Part shown: positions 1 through 6,435 of the stretch, piece by piece
How the letters are laid out: each line of letters starts with the position of its first letter
How positions within the stretch are numbered: position 1 is the first letter of the stretch
NCBI RefSeq assembly: GCF_900187455.1
Contig: NZ_FYDX01000021.1
Span: 1 to 64,000 of the forward strand
Reading direction: 5' to 3'
Length of the DNA: 64,000 nt
Origin: Pseudomonas sp. Irchel 3E13
GTDB lineage: Bacteria; Pseudomonadota; Gammaproteobacteria; Pseudomonadales; Pseudomonadaceae
Position numbers and translations under genes: made by a program
The notes under the pieces: model-generated
Databases searched by the model: none
What the model was told of the DNA's origin: nothing
Seen by the model: the letters and a program-made list of their open reading frames with translations, nothing else

Positions 1-125
1 GCTTCGAGACGATCGACCAACTACGTGTCGGAATTGACGAGTACATCCGCTACTACAACCACGAACGCATCAAGATGAAGCTCGGCGGCCTGAGCCCTGT
101 AGCCTACAGAGCACAGGCCGCGTAG
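1..125 (+). CDS. IS3-family transposase OrfB, C-terminal fragment (cut by window edge)
   Basis: Reading from base 3, the frame gives the last 40 residues of an IS3-type OrfB (rve integrase) and stops at 123-125. The signature is the YIRYYNHERIKMKLGGLSP stretch. The YNxxR..K..L..LSP pattern is the conserved C-terminal end of DDE transposases of the IS3/IS150/IS51 groups, which carry out cut-and-copy transposition. The rest of the gene lies to the left of the window, so whether the copy is intact cannot be judged. It ends about 40 bp before the recognisable IS terminus and about 160 bp before the convergent metQ. Confidence 0.85.
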   Translation, partial: FETIDQLRVGIDEYIRYYNHERIKMKLGGLSPVAYRAQAA

Positions 126-163
126 CCTTACACAATTACTGTCCAACTTTTGGGGCGCGGCTC
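126..163 (+). mobile_element. Right terminal region of the IS3-family element
   Basis: Directly after the transposase stop lies TGTCCAACTTTTGGGGCGCG, ending near CTCA at 163. A TGTCCAA..TTGGGG end with a terminal CA is typical of the terminal inverted repeat of IS3-group elements. The left end is outside the window, so the exact boundary and any target duplication cannot be checked. Confidence 0.6.
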
Positions 164-178
164 ATCAGTGTCGATTCT

Positions 179-205
179 GTAGGAGCGAGCTTGCTCGCGA
201 AGGCC
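179..205. repeat. REP palindrome
   Basis: A single copy of the dispersed palindrome (TAGGAGCGAGCTTGCTCGCG core) sits between the IS end and metQ. The same core occurs at about ten other intergenic sites in this window. Pseudomonas REPs of this kind are mobilised by RAYT transposases; no RAYT gene is visible here. Confidence 0.85.
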
Positions 206-228
206 ACAACTGGCCTGACTGACTGGCA

Positions 229-251
229 TTACGCCGCAACGGCGGTTTTTA
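229..251 (+). terminator. Possible intrinsic terminator
   Basis: CGCCG-CAA-CGGCG is followed by GTTTTT on the plus strand. It could stop transcription leaving the IS element before it enters metQ, which is encoded on the other strand. The stem is only five pairs long. Confidence 0.4.
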
Positions 252-285
252 CGATTCAGCTTCGGTTTCCTGGCGCCTCAGTCCA

Positions 286-1071
286 TCAGAACGCCGGCAG
301 TACCGCGCCGCTGTATTTCTTCTCAATAAAGGTTTTCACCTCAGGCGAGGTCAGGGCCTTGGCCAGTTTCTGGACGGCATCGCTGTCCTTGTTGTCCGGA
401 CGTGCCACCAGGAAGTTCACGTAAGGCGAGTCGCTGCCTTCGATCACCAGCGCGTCTTTCGCCGGGTTCAGACCAGCTTCCAGCGCGTAGTTGGTGTTGA
501 TCAAGTCCAGGTCCACCTGGTCCAGCACACGCGGCAGCATGGCCGATTCCAGTTCGCGGAATTTCAGTTTTTTCGGGTTCTCGGCGATGTCTTTCGGGGT
601 CGCCAGGGCGTTTTTCGGATCCTTCAGGGTAATCAGGCCAGCCTTCTGCAACAGCAGCAGGGCACGACCACTGTTGCTGCCCTCGTTCGGGATGGCCACG
701 GTAGCGCCTTCCTTCAGCTCGCTCAGGCTCTTGACCTTCTTCGAGTAGCCACCGAACGGTTCGACGTGAACGCCGATCACGGTCACCAGATTGGTGCCTT
801 TGCCTTCGTTGAAGTTCTTCAGGTACGGCAGGGTCTGGAAGTAGTTGGCGTCCAGACGCTTCTGGTCAACCTGCACGTTCGGCTGCACGTAGTCGGTGAA
901 GACTTTGATTTCCAGGTCCACGCCTTCTTTGGCCAGGGTCGGCTTGATCAGCTCGAGGATTTCAGCGTGGGGAACCGGAGTCGCGGCAACCACCAGTTTT
1001 TCACCGGCGTGGGCAAAACCGGCAACCGACAGCGCGGCGGCCAGGGCAGTCATCAACAACGTCTTTTTCAT
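286..1071 (-). CDS. metQ: MetQ/NlpA-family methionine ABC transporter substrate-binding protein
   Basis: This is a 261-residue periplasmic binding protein of the MetQ (NlpA) family, which delivers D/L-methionine to a MetNI transporter. Residues 1-22 form a signal peptide ending in FAHA before GEKL. There is no lipobox cysteine, so it should be a soluble periplasmic protein rather than the lipoprotein seen in E. coli. Family hallmarks are VVAATPVPHAEIL near the mature N-terminus, FTDYVQPN, and the LDANYFQ..PYL block. No metN or metI lies beside it, so it probably feeds a transporter encoded elsewhere. An AT-rich stretch upstream (1155-1215) resembles the upstream regions of other sulfur genes in this window. 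The substrate could be methionine or a related sulfur compound. Confidence 0.9.
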   Translation of the reverse strand: MKKTLLMTALAAALSVAGFAHAGEKLVVAATPVPHAEILELIKPTLAKEGVDLEIKVFTDYVQPNVQVDQKRLDANYFQTLPYLKNFNEGKGTNLVTVIGVHVEPFGGYSKKVKSLSELKEGATVAIPNEGSNSGRALLLLQKAGLITLKDPKNALATPKDIAENPKKLKFRELESAMLPRVLDQVDLDLINTNYALEAGLNPAKDALVIEGSDSPYVNFLVARPDNKDSDAVQKLAKALTSPEVKTFIEKKYSGAVLPAF

Positions 1072-1154
1072 GTGCAGTCCTTATTGGTATCCGCGCCTTG
1101 TGGGCCTCGGTAAGTGTTGGTTGGCCGGGCCCGTATTGCCCGGCGTGAGGCGGA

Positions 1155-1215
1155 CAATACCGAGATTTTTTATTCCTTAAAAATATCTTTTGCTTAGCTG
1201 GTTATGCCTTTTTGT
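1155..1215 (-). promoter_or_regulatory. AT-rich upstream region of metQ
   Basis: The spacer between metQ and the preceding gene holds an A/T-rich block (TTTTTATTCCTTAAAAATAT and neighbours). Its composition is unlike the flanking DNA and similar to the regions upstream of the sulfur genes at 8.8, 26.8, 51.9 and 53.1 kb. It probably contains the metQ promoter. A CysB-type activator site is possible but cannot be assigned by eye. Confidence 0.35.
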
Positions 1216-1246
1216 TCGAATGCGACCATGCAGGGTGCGCAACGCT

Positions 1247-2188
1247 CTAGCTCGCGGCTTGCGTGAGACGCAACAGGGTTTTCTCCAGCAAACGCTGCAA
1301 CGCACGACGCTCCGCGGCGTCGCCTTGCTTGCTGATGTGCTCCAGCCGTTCGGCCAGTGCCGAAAGTGGCGTCGGCAAATTCAGGTGTTCCGGCAGGATC
1401 TCGTCACCGCTGCCCAGCAACAGGGCGAAGTGAATGACGTTCTCCAGCTCGCGGGTATTGCCCGGCCAGTCGTGCAACTCCAGCACCCGCTGCGCCGCCT
1501 CGCTCAGCAGCGGCACCGGCAGGTTCAGCCGTGGGCTGTAGATCCCGATGAAGTACTCGGCCAGGGGCAGGATGTCGCCAACCCGCTCGCGCAGCGCCGG
1601 CAGTTCCAGCCGGCCTTCGTGGAGGTAGTCGTACAAGCGCTGGTGGAAGCGCCCCGCCGCCACCGCCTGGGCCAGGTCGATGCTGGTGGCCGCGACAAGG
1701 CGCACGTCCACCGAATGCGCCTGCTGCGCGCCGACGCGAGTCACCTCGCGGTTCTCCAGCGCCGCCAGCAGCTTGACCTGAATCGCCAGCGGCAGGTCGG
1801 CGATTTCGTCGAGGTAAAGGGTTCCGCCGTTGGCCGAGCCGAACCAGCCGGCGCGGCTGCTGGCCGTGCCGCTGTGGGCGCCGGCGGCGTAGCCGAACAG
1901 CTCGGCATCGGCGTAAGTCGGGCTGATCGCCCCGCAGTTGACCGAGACGAACAGCCCGCCGCGATCACTGGCGCGGTGGATCTGCCGGGCCAGCAATTCC
2001 TTGCCGGTGCCGGATTCGCCACGGATCAGCACCGGCAGCGCCAGCGGCGCGAGAATCTCCAGTTCCTCGCGCAACTGGCGCGAACGCGGATCGACAAACA
2101 CCAGCGCCTTGGCGCGGATGCTCAGCGGGCTCTTGTCGAGTTCGGGGAAGGTCAGCAGCGGCTGGCCGAAAGTGTCTTGTGCAGTCAT
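1247..2188 (-). CDS. SfnR-like sigma-54-dependent activator with divergent GAFTGA loop
   Basis: This is a 313-residue AAA+ bacterial enhancer-binding protein core. Walker A is GESGTGKE (57-64), Walker B is TLYLDE (123-128), and the LPALRERVGDILPLAEYF block follows. The family normally contacts sigma-54 through a GAFTGA loop; here the position (103-108) reads GAHSGT, changing the key Phe and Thr. There is no receiver, PAS or GAF domain, and the C-terminus ends in a short Leu/Arg-rich helix (about residues 290-310) without a clear Fis-type helix-turn-helix. SfnR-type activators of this compact build control sulfone and sulfonate use in Pseudomonas, which fits the gene content here. An RBBP9-like hydrolase gene lies 69 bp upstream on the same strand, so the two are probably co-transcribed. 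Confidence 0.8.
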   Translation of the reverse strand: MTAQDTFGQPLLTFPELDKSPLSIRAKALVFVDPRSRQLREELEILAPLALPVLIRGESGTGKELLARQIHRASDRGGLFVSVNCGAISPTYADAELFGYAAGAHSGTASSRAGWFGSANGGTLYLDEIADLPLAIQVKLLAALENREVTRVGAQQAHSVDVRLVAATSIDLAQAVAAGRFHQRLYDYLHEGRLELPALRERVGDILPLAEYFIGIYSPRLNLPVPLLSEAAQRVLELHDWPGNTRELENVIHFALLLGSGDEILPEHLNLPTPLSALAERLEHISKQGDAAERRALQRLLEKTLLRLTQAAS

Positions 2189-2257
2189 GGCAAAACTCCC
2201 GCCCGGGCACTCCTGGCCCGGGCGTTAAGCGGTAAAAAGAAAAAGAGTGCGGTGGAA

Positions 2258-2839
2258 TCAGGCGCGGCGAAGGGCGCCTTGTTCCAGACGGCTTTGCAGG
2301 CGGTACAGGTAGGCGAAACCCTGCTCCCAGCGGCGATGCCCGGATTTGACGTTGATGTGTCCGGCGCCGCCGAGCACGCCGGCTTCGGCGCCCCAGGCAC
2401 GGGCCAGTTGCATCGCCCGTGGGGCGCTGACGGCCGGGTCGTTGTCCGACGTGACCACCTGGCTCGGGAAGGGCAGTTGTTGCATGGGAATCGGTGCGAA
2501 GTTACGCAGCGCCGGCGCGCAGGCTGGGCGTTCGACATCCGCCGGCGCCACCAGCAGCGCCCCGCGTACTCGCCGCAGCAGCGCCGGGCTGGCCTGGGCC
2601 GCCCAGTGGGAAACGGTGATGCAACCGAGGCTGTGAGCGATCAGGATCACCGGCGCGTCGTCGGCGGCAATCGCCTGCTCCAGCGCGGCGACCCAATCCT
2701 CGCGCTTCGGTGTCAGCCAGTCGGCCTGCTCGACACGGGCGCTATTGGGCAGCGTGCTGTGCCAATGGCTTTGCCAGTGCTCGTCTGGCGAACCTTGCCA
2801 GCCGGGGACAATCAGGTAACGGATCGACTCGTTGCGCAT
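2258..2839 (-). CDS. RBBP9/YdeN-family serine hydrolase
   Basis: This 193-residue alpha/beta hydrolase belongs to the RBBP9 (YdeN) family of small cytosolic serine hydrolases. The N-terminal YLIVPGWQGSPDEHWQ motif is diagnostic. The nucleophile is Ser70 in AHSLG, the acid is probably Asp134 in SDNDPAV, and the base is His161 in GAGHIN. There is no signal peptide. The start is supported by an AGGAGG Shine-Dalgarno sequence about 8 bases upstream. It lies directly upstream of the SfnR-like regulator on the same strand. Homologues with this partner are common in Pseudomonas, but the substrate is unknown. Confidence 0.85.
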   Translation of the reverse strand: MRNESIRYLIVPGWQGSPDEHWQSHWHSTLPNSARVEQADWLTPKREDWVAALEQAIAADDAPVILIAHSLGCITVSHWAAQASPALLRRVRGALLVAPADVERPACAPALRNFAPIPMQQLPFPSQVVTSDNDPAVSAPRAMQLARAWGAEAGVLGGAGHINVKSGHRRWEQGFAYLYRLQSRLEQGALRRA

Positions 2840-2944
2840 GGGGAATTACCTCCTGCTGCGGTTGCGTGCATGCCGGCAAGTATTAGCGCTGGGGTTATAT
2901 CCGTAAAGGAATAAGAAGCTATTTATTAATAACCAAAACAAGAG

Positions 2945-2965
2945 AAGGACCGCAGTGCGGTCCCG
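2945..2965 (-). terminator. Stem-loop after the DUF3077-like gene
   Basis: GGACCGCAGTGCGGTCC is a perfect palindromic stem just beyond the stop codon of the gene at 2972. On the minus strand a T-rich stretch (TTCTCTTGTTTTGG) follows it, so it is a plausible intrinsic terminator. Confidence 0.55.
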
Positions 2966-2971
2966 TTGTGG

Positions 2972-3274
2972 TTACTCGGTGGCTTGCTGCCATTCGGCCT
3001 TTTCCATGCCGTCGATCAGGGCATCGATCAGCGCCTTGGCGGCTTCCACGCCGTGCATCGCCAGCCAGACGAAGTTCGCTCTGCCGGCGTCTTGTCCGGT
3101 CGCTTCCTGGGCGGAGTAGTAAGCGCAGCGGAGGAACATCGAGGCGTGAACCAGCGTGCTGTGGGGGTCGATACCGGCGTTGACGGAAAACAGAGGAGGG
3201 TGGTCGGCGGGGCATTCGCCGAAGTGGCGCGTGCAGGTGGGGGATAGGGGTGGGTCGGGGACTATTTTTTTCAT
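2972..3274 (-). CDS. Small DUF3077-like Pseudomonas protein of unknown function
   Basis: This 100-residue acidic soluble protein begins MKKIVPDPP and contains LFSVNAGIDPHSTLVHASMF, the pattern of the Pseudomonas-restricted DUF3077 family (related to DUF6124). The internal ATG at 3272-3274 is chosen because GGAG lies at the right distance upstream and because the longer frame would run back through a structured leader and a REP repeat. There are no membrane segments or catalytic motifs. The unusual feature is the roughly 150-base leader folded into nested stems directly upstream (3295-3445). The family assignment is from memory of its motif and is moderately sure; the function is unknown. Confidence 0.75.
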   Translation of the reverse strand: MKKIVPDPPLSPTCTRHFGECPADHPPLFSVNAGIDPHSTLVHASMFLRCAYYSAQEATGQDAGRANFVWLAMHGVEAAKALIDALIDGMEKAEWQQATE

Positions 3275-3294
3275 CAAGAACTCCAGTGCGATAT

Positions 3295-3445
3295 GGAGCT
3301 GATACCCGACCGTTTCCACACGGATAGGGTGGCAGCTGTACGCGGGGTGGAAAACCGGGGCACTGGAGAGCCCGGCAGGCCCGAAGGCCTCCCGCGCACA
3401 GCCGCCATAGCGACTGCTCTCCAATACCCGGGTTTCCACGCCCGA
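3295..3445 (-). ncRNA. Structured 5' leader RNA of the DUF3077-like gene (candidate cis-regulator)
   Basis: On the minus strand the leader forms a nested multibranch fold. An outer helix pairs 3427-3439 with 3347-3359 (GTGGAAA...TTTTCCAC plus a CCGGG extension). An inner 7-bp helix pairs 3416-3422 (GGAGAGC) with 3365-3371 (GCTCTCC). Inside it are a 7-bp hairpin at 3399-3416 and a 5-bp tetraloop hairpin at 3377-3390 (AGGCC-TTCG-GGCCT). It ends about 20 bases before the ribosome site of the gene at 3274. The quality and nesting of the helices argue for a selected RNA. What it senses is unknown. Confidence 0.6.
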
Positions 3446-3619
3446 TCGCCGCTTTGACAGCGACCGGAGAAGCCTAGAGGGTGTGGGTTTCCCGGGCAAG
3501 GAAGGTGGGACCGACAGACCGCGTAGGGTACGTCCTAGGAGTTTTGGGTTCCACAAACTTTGTGTTTGCAGGTGTCTGGAATAGGCCTTTCTGAAGGTCG
3601 CGTCAGGGCCACCAGGCGC

Positions 3620-3915
3620 ATGCCGATAGATATTTTTCGCTCTCAAGATCGAGCGCCGCCCGCGCGGCGCATCGCGAGCAAGCTCGCTCCTACATTGGTT
3701 GCAACGTGCCATGGCCTGACAGAGAGGTGTTGCCTGCTCTTGGCGCTTGGCGATGAATCGCGGGGAGGCTGTTGAGGTCGACTCGATACCGCGTCGTACA
3801 AACAAGGCTGCCAACCATGGCCTGACAGACATAGGCACGTTGCAAACCTCTGTCTGTAGGAGCGAGCTTGCTCGCGATGCGCCGCGCGAGCGGCGCTCGA
3901 TCTTGAGAACCCTGA
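3620..3915. repeat. Composite REP-flanked repeat, long form (copy 1 of 3)
   Basis: Two inverted REP cores near 3667-3690 and 3859-3880, each extended by GATCGAGCGCCGC arms, enclose a spacer holding GCAACGTGCCATGGCCTGAC and its inverted partner. The same unit of about 250 bp recurs at 21900-22262, and a short form at 11606-11822. No coding gene is seen in 3275-4210 apart from the leader, this repeat and the small RNA. Confidence 0.8.
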
Positions 3916-3940
3916 AAACCCCTCGGCTAGCGCCTGAAAG

Positions 3941-4089
3941 CAAAAAGCCCCGAGGCTTTCGCACTCGGGGCTTTTGCTGAATCTGTATATCGGCCTGTTC
4001 TTTCGCCTTCGCTTATCCCGCTCACTGGCTAGGAGAGGCTTTCGCCTCCGAAATCGATACCCCCTTTCGGGTTCCGGTCCGTATCGATG
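3941..4089 (-). ncRNA. Candidate trans-acting small RNA, about 150 nt
   Basis: This region has a complete small-RNA gene layout on the minus strand. A near-consensus sigma-70 promoter lies at 4096-4124. The predicted 5' end near 4089 starts a hairpin pairing ATCGATAC with GTATCGAT. A second hairpin GAGGC-GAAA-GCCTC follows. The end is a strong intrinsic terminator, AGCCCCGAG...CTCGGGGCT then TTTTTGCTTT, at 3941-3975. A separate terminator upstream (4151-4186) isolates it from exbD. There is no convincing reading frame inside. I cannot match it to a named Pseudomonas sRNA. Confidence 0.65.
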
Positions 4090-4095
4090 GGGGCA

Positions 4096-4124
4096 AATCT
4101 ACCGCTGCCTGACCTCTTCGTCAA
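4096..4124 (-). promoter_or_regulatory. Sigma-70 promoter of the candidate small RNA
   Basis: The minus strand reads TTGACG, a 17-base spacer, then TAGATT. It differs from consensus at one base in the -35 box and two in the -10 box, and the spacing is optimal. Confidence 0.7.
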
Positions 4125-4150
4125 CCTGGGGTCCCCGTTACACCTGTCAC

Positions 4151-4186
4151 AAAAAAAGGCCAGCCCCTGCCACAGGACCGGCCTTC
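4151..4186 (-). terminator. Intrinsic terminator of tonB-exbB-exbD
   Basis: The minus strand reads AAGGCC, a GC-rich loop, GGCCTT, then a run of seven T, 25 bases past the exbD stop codon. Confidence 0.8.
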
Positions 4187-4210
4187 AAGTTTGCCTGAGT
4201 TGCGTGTTGC

Positions 4211-4612
4211 TCAGCGGGCGGTGATCACCGACAACTTGGTAATCCCCGCACGTTCGATGGAAGCCATGGCGCGGGCCACTTCTCCGTAATTCACACCGTC
4301 ATCAGCCTGCAGTTGCACCCGCACATCGGGGTCTTTGGCCTTGGCCGTCTGCAAGTTGATCTCCAGCAGATCCGGCTGGATTTCGTCCTTGTTGATAAAC
4401 ACCTTCCCTGCGCCGTCGATGCTCACCACCAGCGGGTCTTTCTGTTCCACCGGGGCCACGGCCTCGGTCTTGGGCAGGTTGATCGGGATCGCATTGGTCA
4501 GCAGCGGCGCGGTCACGATGAACACCACCAGCAGTACCAGCATCACGTCCACCAACGGGGTGACGTTGATCTCACTCAGTACTTCATCACTGTCCTGGGT
4601 CGAAAAAGCCAT
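4211..4612 (-). CDS. exbD: ExbD biopolymer transport protein
   Basis: This 133-residue inner-membrane component of the TonB-ExbB-ExbD complex helps use proton motive force to energise outer-membrane receptors. It has a short cytoplasmic N-terminus with EINVTPLVDVMLVLLVVFIVTAPLL (residues about 14-38), in which the membrane-embedded Asp essential for proton coupling is present. A periplasmic domain follows. Length is normal. It is the last gene of tonB-exbB-exbD, with one base between the exbB stop and its ATG. The two TonB-dependent receptors in this window are natural clients. Confidence 0.95.
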   Translation of the reverse strand: MAFSTQDSDEVLSEINVTPLVDVMLVLLVVFIVTAPLLTNAIPINLPKTEAVAPVEQKDPLVVSIDGAGKVFINKDEIQPDLLEINLQTAKAKDPDVRVQLQADDGVNYGEVARAMASIERAGITKLSVITAR

Positions 4613-4613
4613 G

Positions 4614-5336
4614 TCACACCGCCTCTTTCACGGGCTGGCCGGCCTGGGTGTTGGCCTTGTGCAGCGTTGGGTGGGCGATGACGCGGAAGGCACTCTTCTG
4701 CGCGAGGCTGTAGAAGTCGTGAGCGAAGTCGTCGAGGTCGGCGGCGGTCAGTTTCAGGCGACGCAGGAAGTAGTTGTAAACCAGCACCGCCGGGACGGCG
4801 ACGGCGATACCCACGCCGGTGGCAACCAGTGCCGCACCAATCGGGCCGGCCACGGTTTCCAGGCTCGCCGAGCCCGCAGCGCTGATGCCTTTCAGGGCTT
4901 CCATGATGCCCCAGACAGTACCGAACAGGCCGATGAACGGCGAGGTGCTGCCGATACTGGCGACTACGGCGAGGCCGGTTTCCAGCGAGCGGCGTTCACG
5001 TACGATCTGTTGGCGCAGGGCACGTTCCAGGCGGTCCTGATGGTTGATCGACTGGCTCAGGTCAGCGGCATGGCCAGGCTCGCCAACGGCGATGGCGGCA
5101 TAACCGGCCTGGGCGACGCGGGCAGCGGAACCCGGTTGGGTCTGCGCCAGGTCGGCGGCCGAGTCGAGGCTGGACGCGGCCCAGAATTGTTTGTGGAAGC
5201 GCTTGTCCTGGTTCTTCAGGCGGACAAACTGCACGGTCTTGACCAGGGCCAGGCCCCAGGTGACGACGGAGAAGCCGACCAGCAGCCAGATCACCGCGCT
5301 TTCGATGGATTCAAGTGGGGAGGCCAATACGCTCAT
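4614..5336 (-). CDS. exbB: ExbB MotA/TolQ/ExbB proton channel protein
   Basis: This 240-residue inner-membrane protein has three predicted helices: around residues 15-35 (AVIWLLVGFSVVTWGLALVKTV), 125-150 (ASIGSTSPFIGLFGTVWGIMEAL) and 170-190. The SPFIGLFGTVWGIM segment is the conserved core of the ExbB/TolQ/MotA family. It pentamerises around an ExbD dimer and works with TonB. It is 33 bases downstream of tonB and one base upstream of exbD, so the three form one operon. Nothing is missing compared with the short ExbB form. Confidence 0.95.
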   Translation of the reverse strand: MSVLASPLESIESAVIWLLVGFSVVTWGLALVKTVQFVRLKNQDKRFHKQFWAASSLDSAADLAQTQPGSAARVAQAGYAAIAVGEPGHAADLSQSINHQDRLERALRQQIVRERRSLETGLAVVASIGSTSPFIGLFGTVWGIMEALKGISAAGSASLETVAGPIGAALVATGVGIAVAVPAVLVYNYFLRRLKLTAADLDDFAHDFYSLAQKSAFRVIAHPTLHKANTQAGQPVKEAV

Positions 5337-5369
5337 GATGTGTTCTCTCTCGGGTTACGCGAATTTGGG

Positions 5370-6176
5370 TTAGCGAATCTTGAAATCGATGGGCACGCTC
5401 ACCCAGCCTTCCTGGGCGACATCGCCCTGCTTGGCCGGGACGAAGCTCCAACGCTTTACCGCTGCCAGCGCGGCGTCATCGAGTTGGTCACGTCCGCTGC
5501 TTTTCTGGATCTGGATCTCGCCCGGCTTGCCGTTGGCGAGCACCTTGACCCGCAGCAGCACCGTGCCTTCCCAGCCGCGACGCTGGGCCAGCGACGGGTA
5601 TTCCGGCGCCGGGTTTTTCAGGTACGCCGCGTTGGCCGAAGCCGGGGTCACCGGGGCGGGCGCGGGCGGTGCCGGCGGTTGTGGCGCGGCGACCGGTGGA
5701 GCCGGGGTCGGCGGTGGTGTCTGCACCGGCGGCTGCGGTACCGGCTTTGGCACGGGCTTGGGCACAGGTTTTGGCTTGGGCACAGGCTTGGGCGGCGGCG
5801 GCTTCACGGCCAGTTCGTCTTCCACCGGTGGTGGCGGCTCGACTGGTGGCGGTGGCTGGACCACGGGCGGCGGCGGCTCTACCACCGGCGGCGCCGGCTG
5901 GGAGAATTCGATGGTCATCGGTGGAATTTCTGGCGGTACGACCGGCAGAACCGGGGTCGGCGCCTGGCTGATCCAGTACGCGGCCGCGCCATGCAACACC
6001 AGGGCAAACACCCCAAGCAGGACTTTCTCACGACGGTTCAGGGCGCTGCGCGGCGTGCGCTGCAAGCGCTGCTGCGCCAGCGGAACACGGTGCGGACGGC
6101 CGAGATCGACCAGTTCGCCCGGCGCCGGGCGCCACAGCACATCGAGGGCGCTGGCGGCGGTCTGGACATTACCCAT
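5370..6176 (-). CDS. tonB: TonB energy-transducing protein
   Basis: This 268-residue TonB has a cytoplasmic N-terminus of about 50 residues and a single membrane anchor near residues 52-70 (VLLGVFALVLHGAAAYWIS). A very proline-rich periplasmic spacer (about 80-165, many PPPP and KPVPKP units) is followed by a TonB C-terminal domain with NAAYLKNPAPEYPSLAQRRGW and GTVLLRVKVLANG. It carries proton-motive energy from ExbBD to outer-membrane receptors. The extended N-terminal tail before the anchor is longer than in E. coli TonB and is common in Pseudomonas TonB proteins. It is the first gene of the operon. No clear Fur box is seen upstream. Confidence 0.95.
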   Translation of the reverse strand: MGNVQTAASALDVLWRPAPGELVDLGRPHRVPLAQQRLQRTPRSALNRREKVLLGVFALVLHGAAAYWISQAPTPVLPVVPPEIPPMTIEFSQPAPPVVEPPPPVVQPPPPVEPPPPVEDELAVKPPPPKPVPKPKPVPKPVPKPVPQPPVQTPPPTPAPPVAAPQPPAPPAPAPVTPASANAAYLKNPAPEYPSLAQRRGWEGTVLLRVKVLANGKPGEIQIQKSSGRDQLDDAALAAVKRWSFVPAKQGDVAQEGWVSVPIDFKIR

Positions 6177-6336
6177 TGATAGACTCCTGGGGGTTCAATG
6201 CATTTCCTTCGAAGGCGGTCGGTCAGGGATGAAAAGCGCCTTCGCTTGCGGTGGATGATCGGGGCGAGACGCTTATCTCTGAAAGTAATCTTTAAAGTTA
6301 TGGATAGAACTTGTTCGAATATGAGGTTTTGCCGAA

Positions 6337-6371
6337 TCGCTACAGCCCACGTATTTCAAGGGCTGTAGCGA
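6337..6371. repeat. 12-bp perfect inverted repeat between tonB and the TonB receptor gene
   Basis: TCGCTACAGCCC at 6337-6348 pairs with GGGCTGTAGCGA at 6360-6371 around an 11-base loop. It lies 65 bases beyond the end of the receptor gene at 6436. No T-run follows on either strand, so it may protect the mRNA end or be a small dispersed palindrome rather than a classic terminator. Confidence 0.6.
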
Positions 6372-6435
6372 TGCGGGCATTTCGCCATGCTTTTGCGGCA
6401 TGAAAAATATTCCTCAAAGGCATGGGGAAATCGCC

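Noticed and set aside
1190..2914. Long open frame of 574 codons on the plus strand
   Set aside because: It lies antisense to the SfnR-like and hydrolase genes and has a Gln/Arg/Ala-rich meaningless product; it results from GC-rich codon positions.
3620..3915. CRISPR array
   Set aside because: The repeats are inverted palindromes of REP type with unequal spacing, and no cas gene is seen anywhere in the window.
4335..6179. Open frame of 614 codons on the plus strand over tonB-exbB-exbD
   Set aside because: The Gly/Arg/Trp repeats are the reverse complement of the TonB proline-rich spacer.
6177..6435. Fur box before tonB
   Set aside because: No convincing GATAATGATTATCATT-like sequence can be found, so iron control is not claimed.
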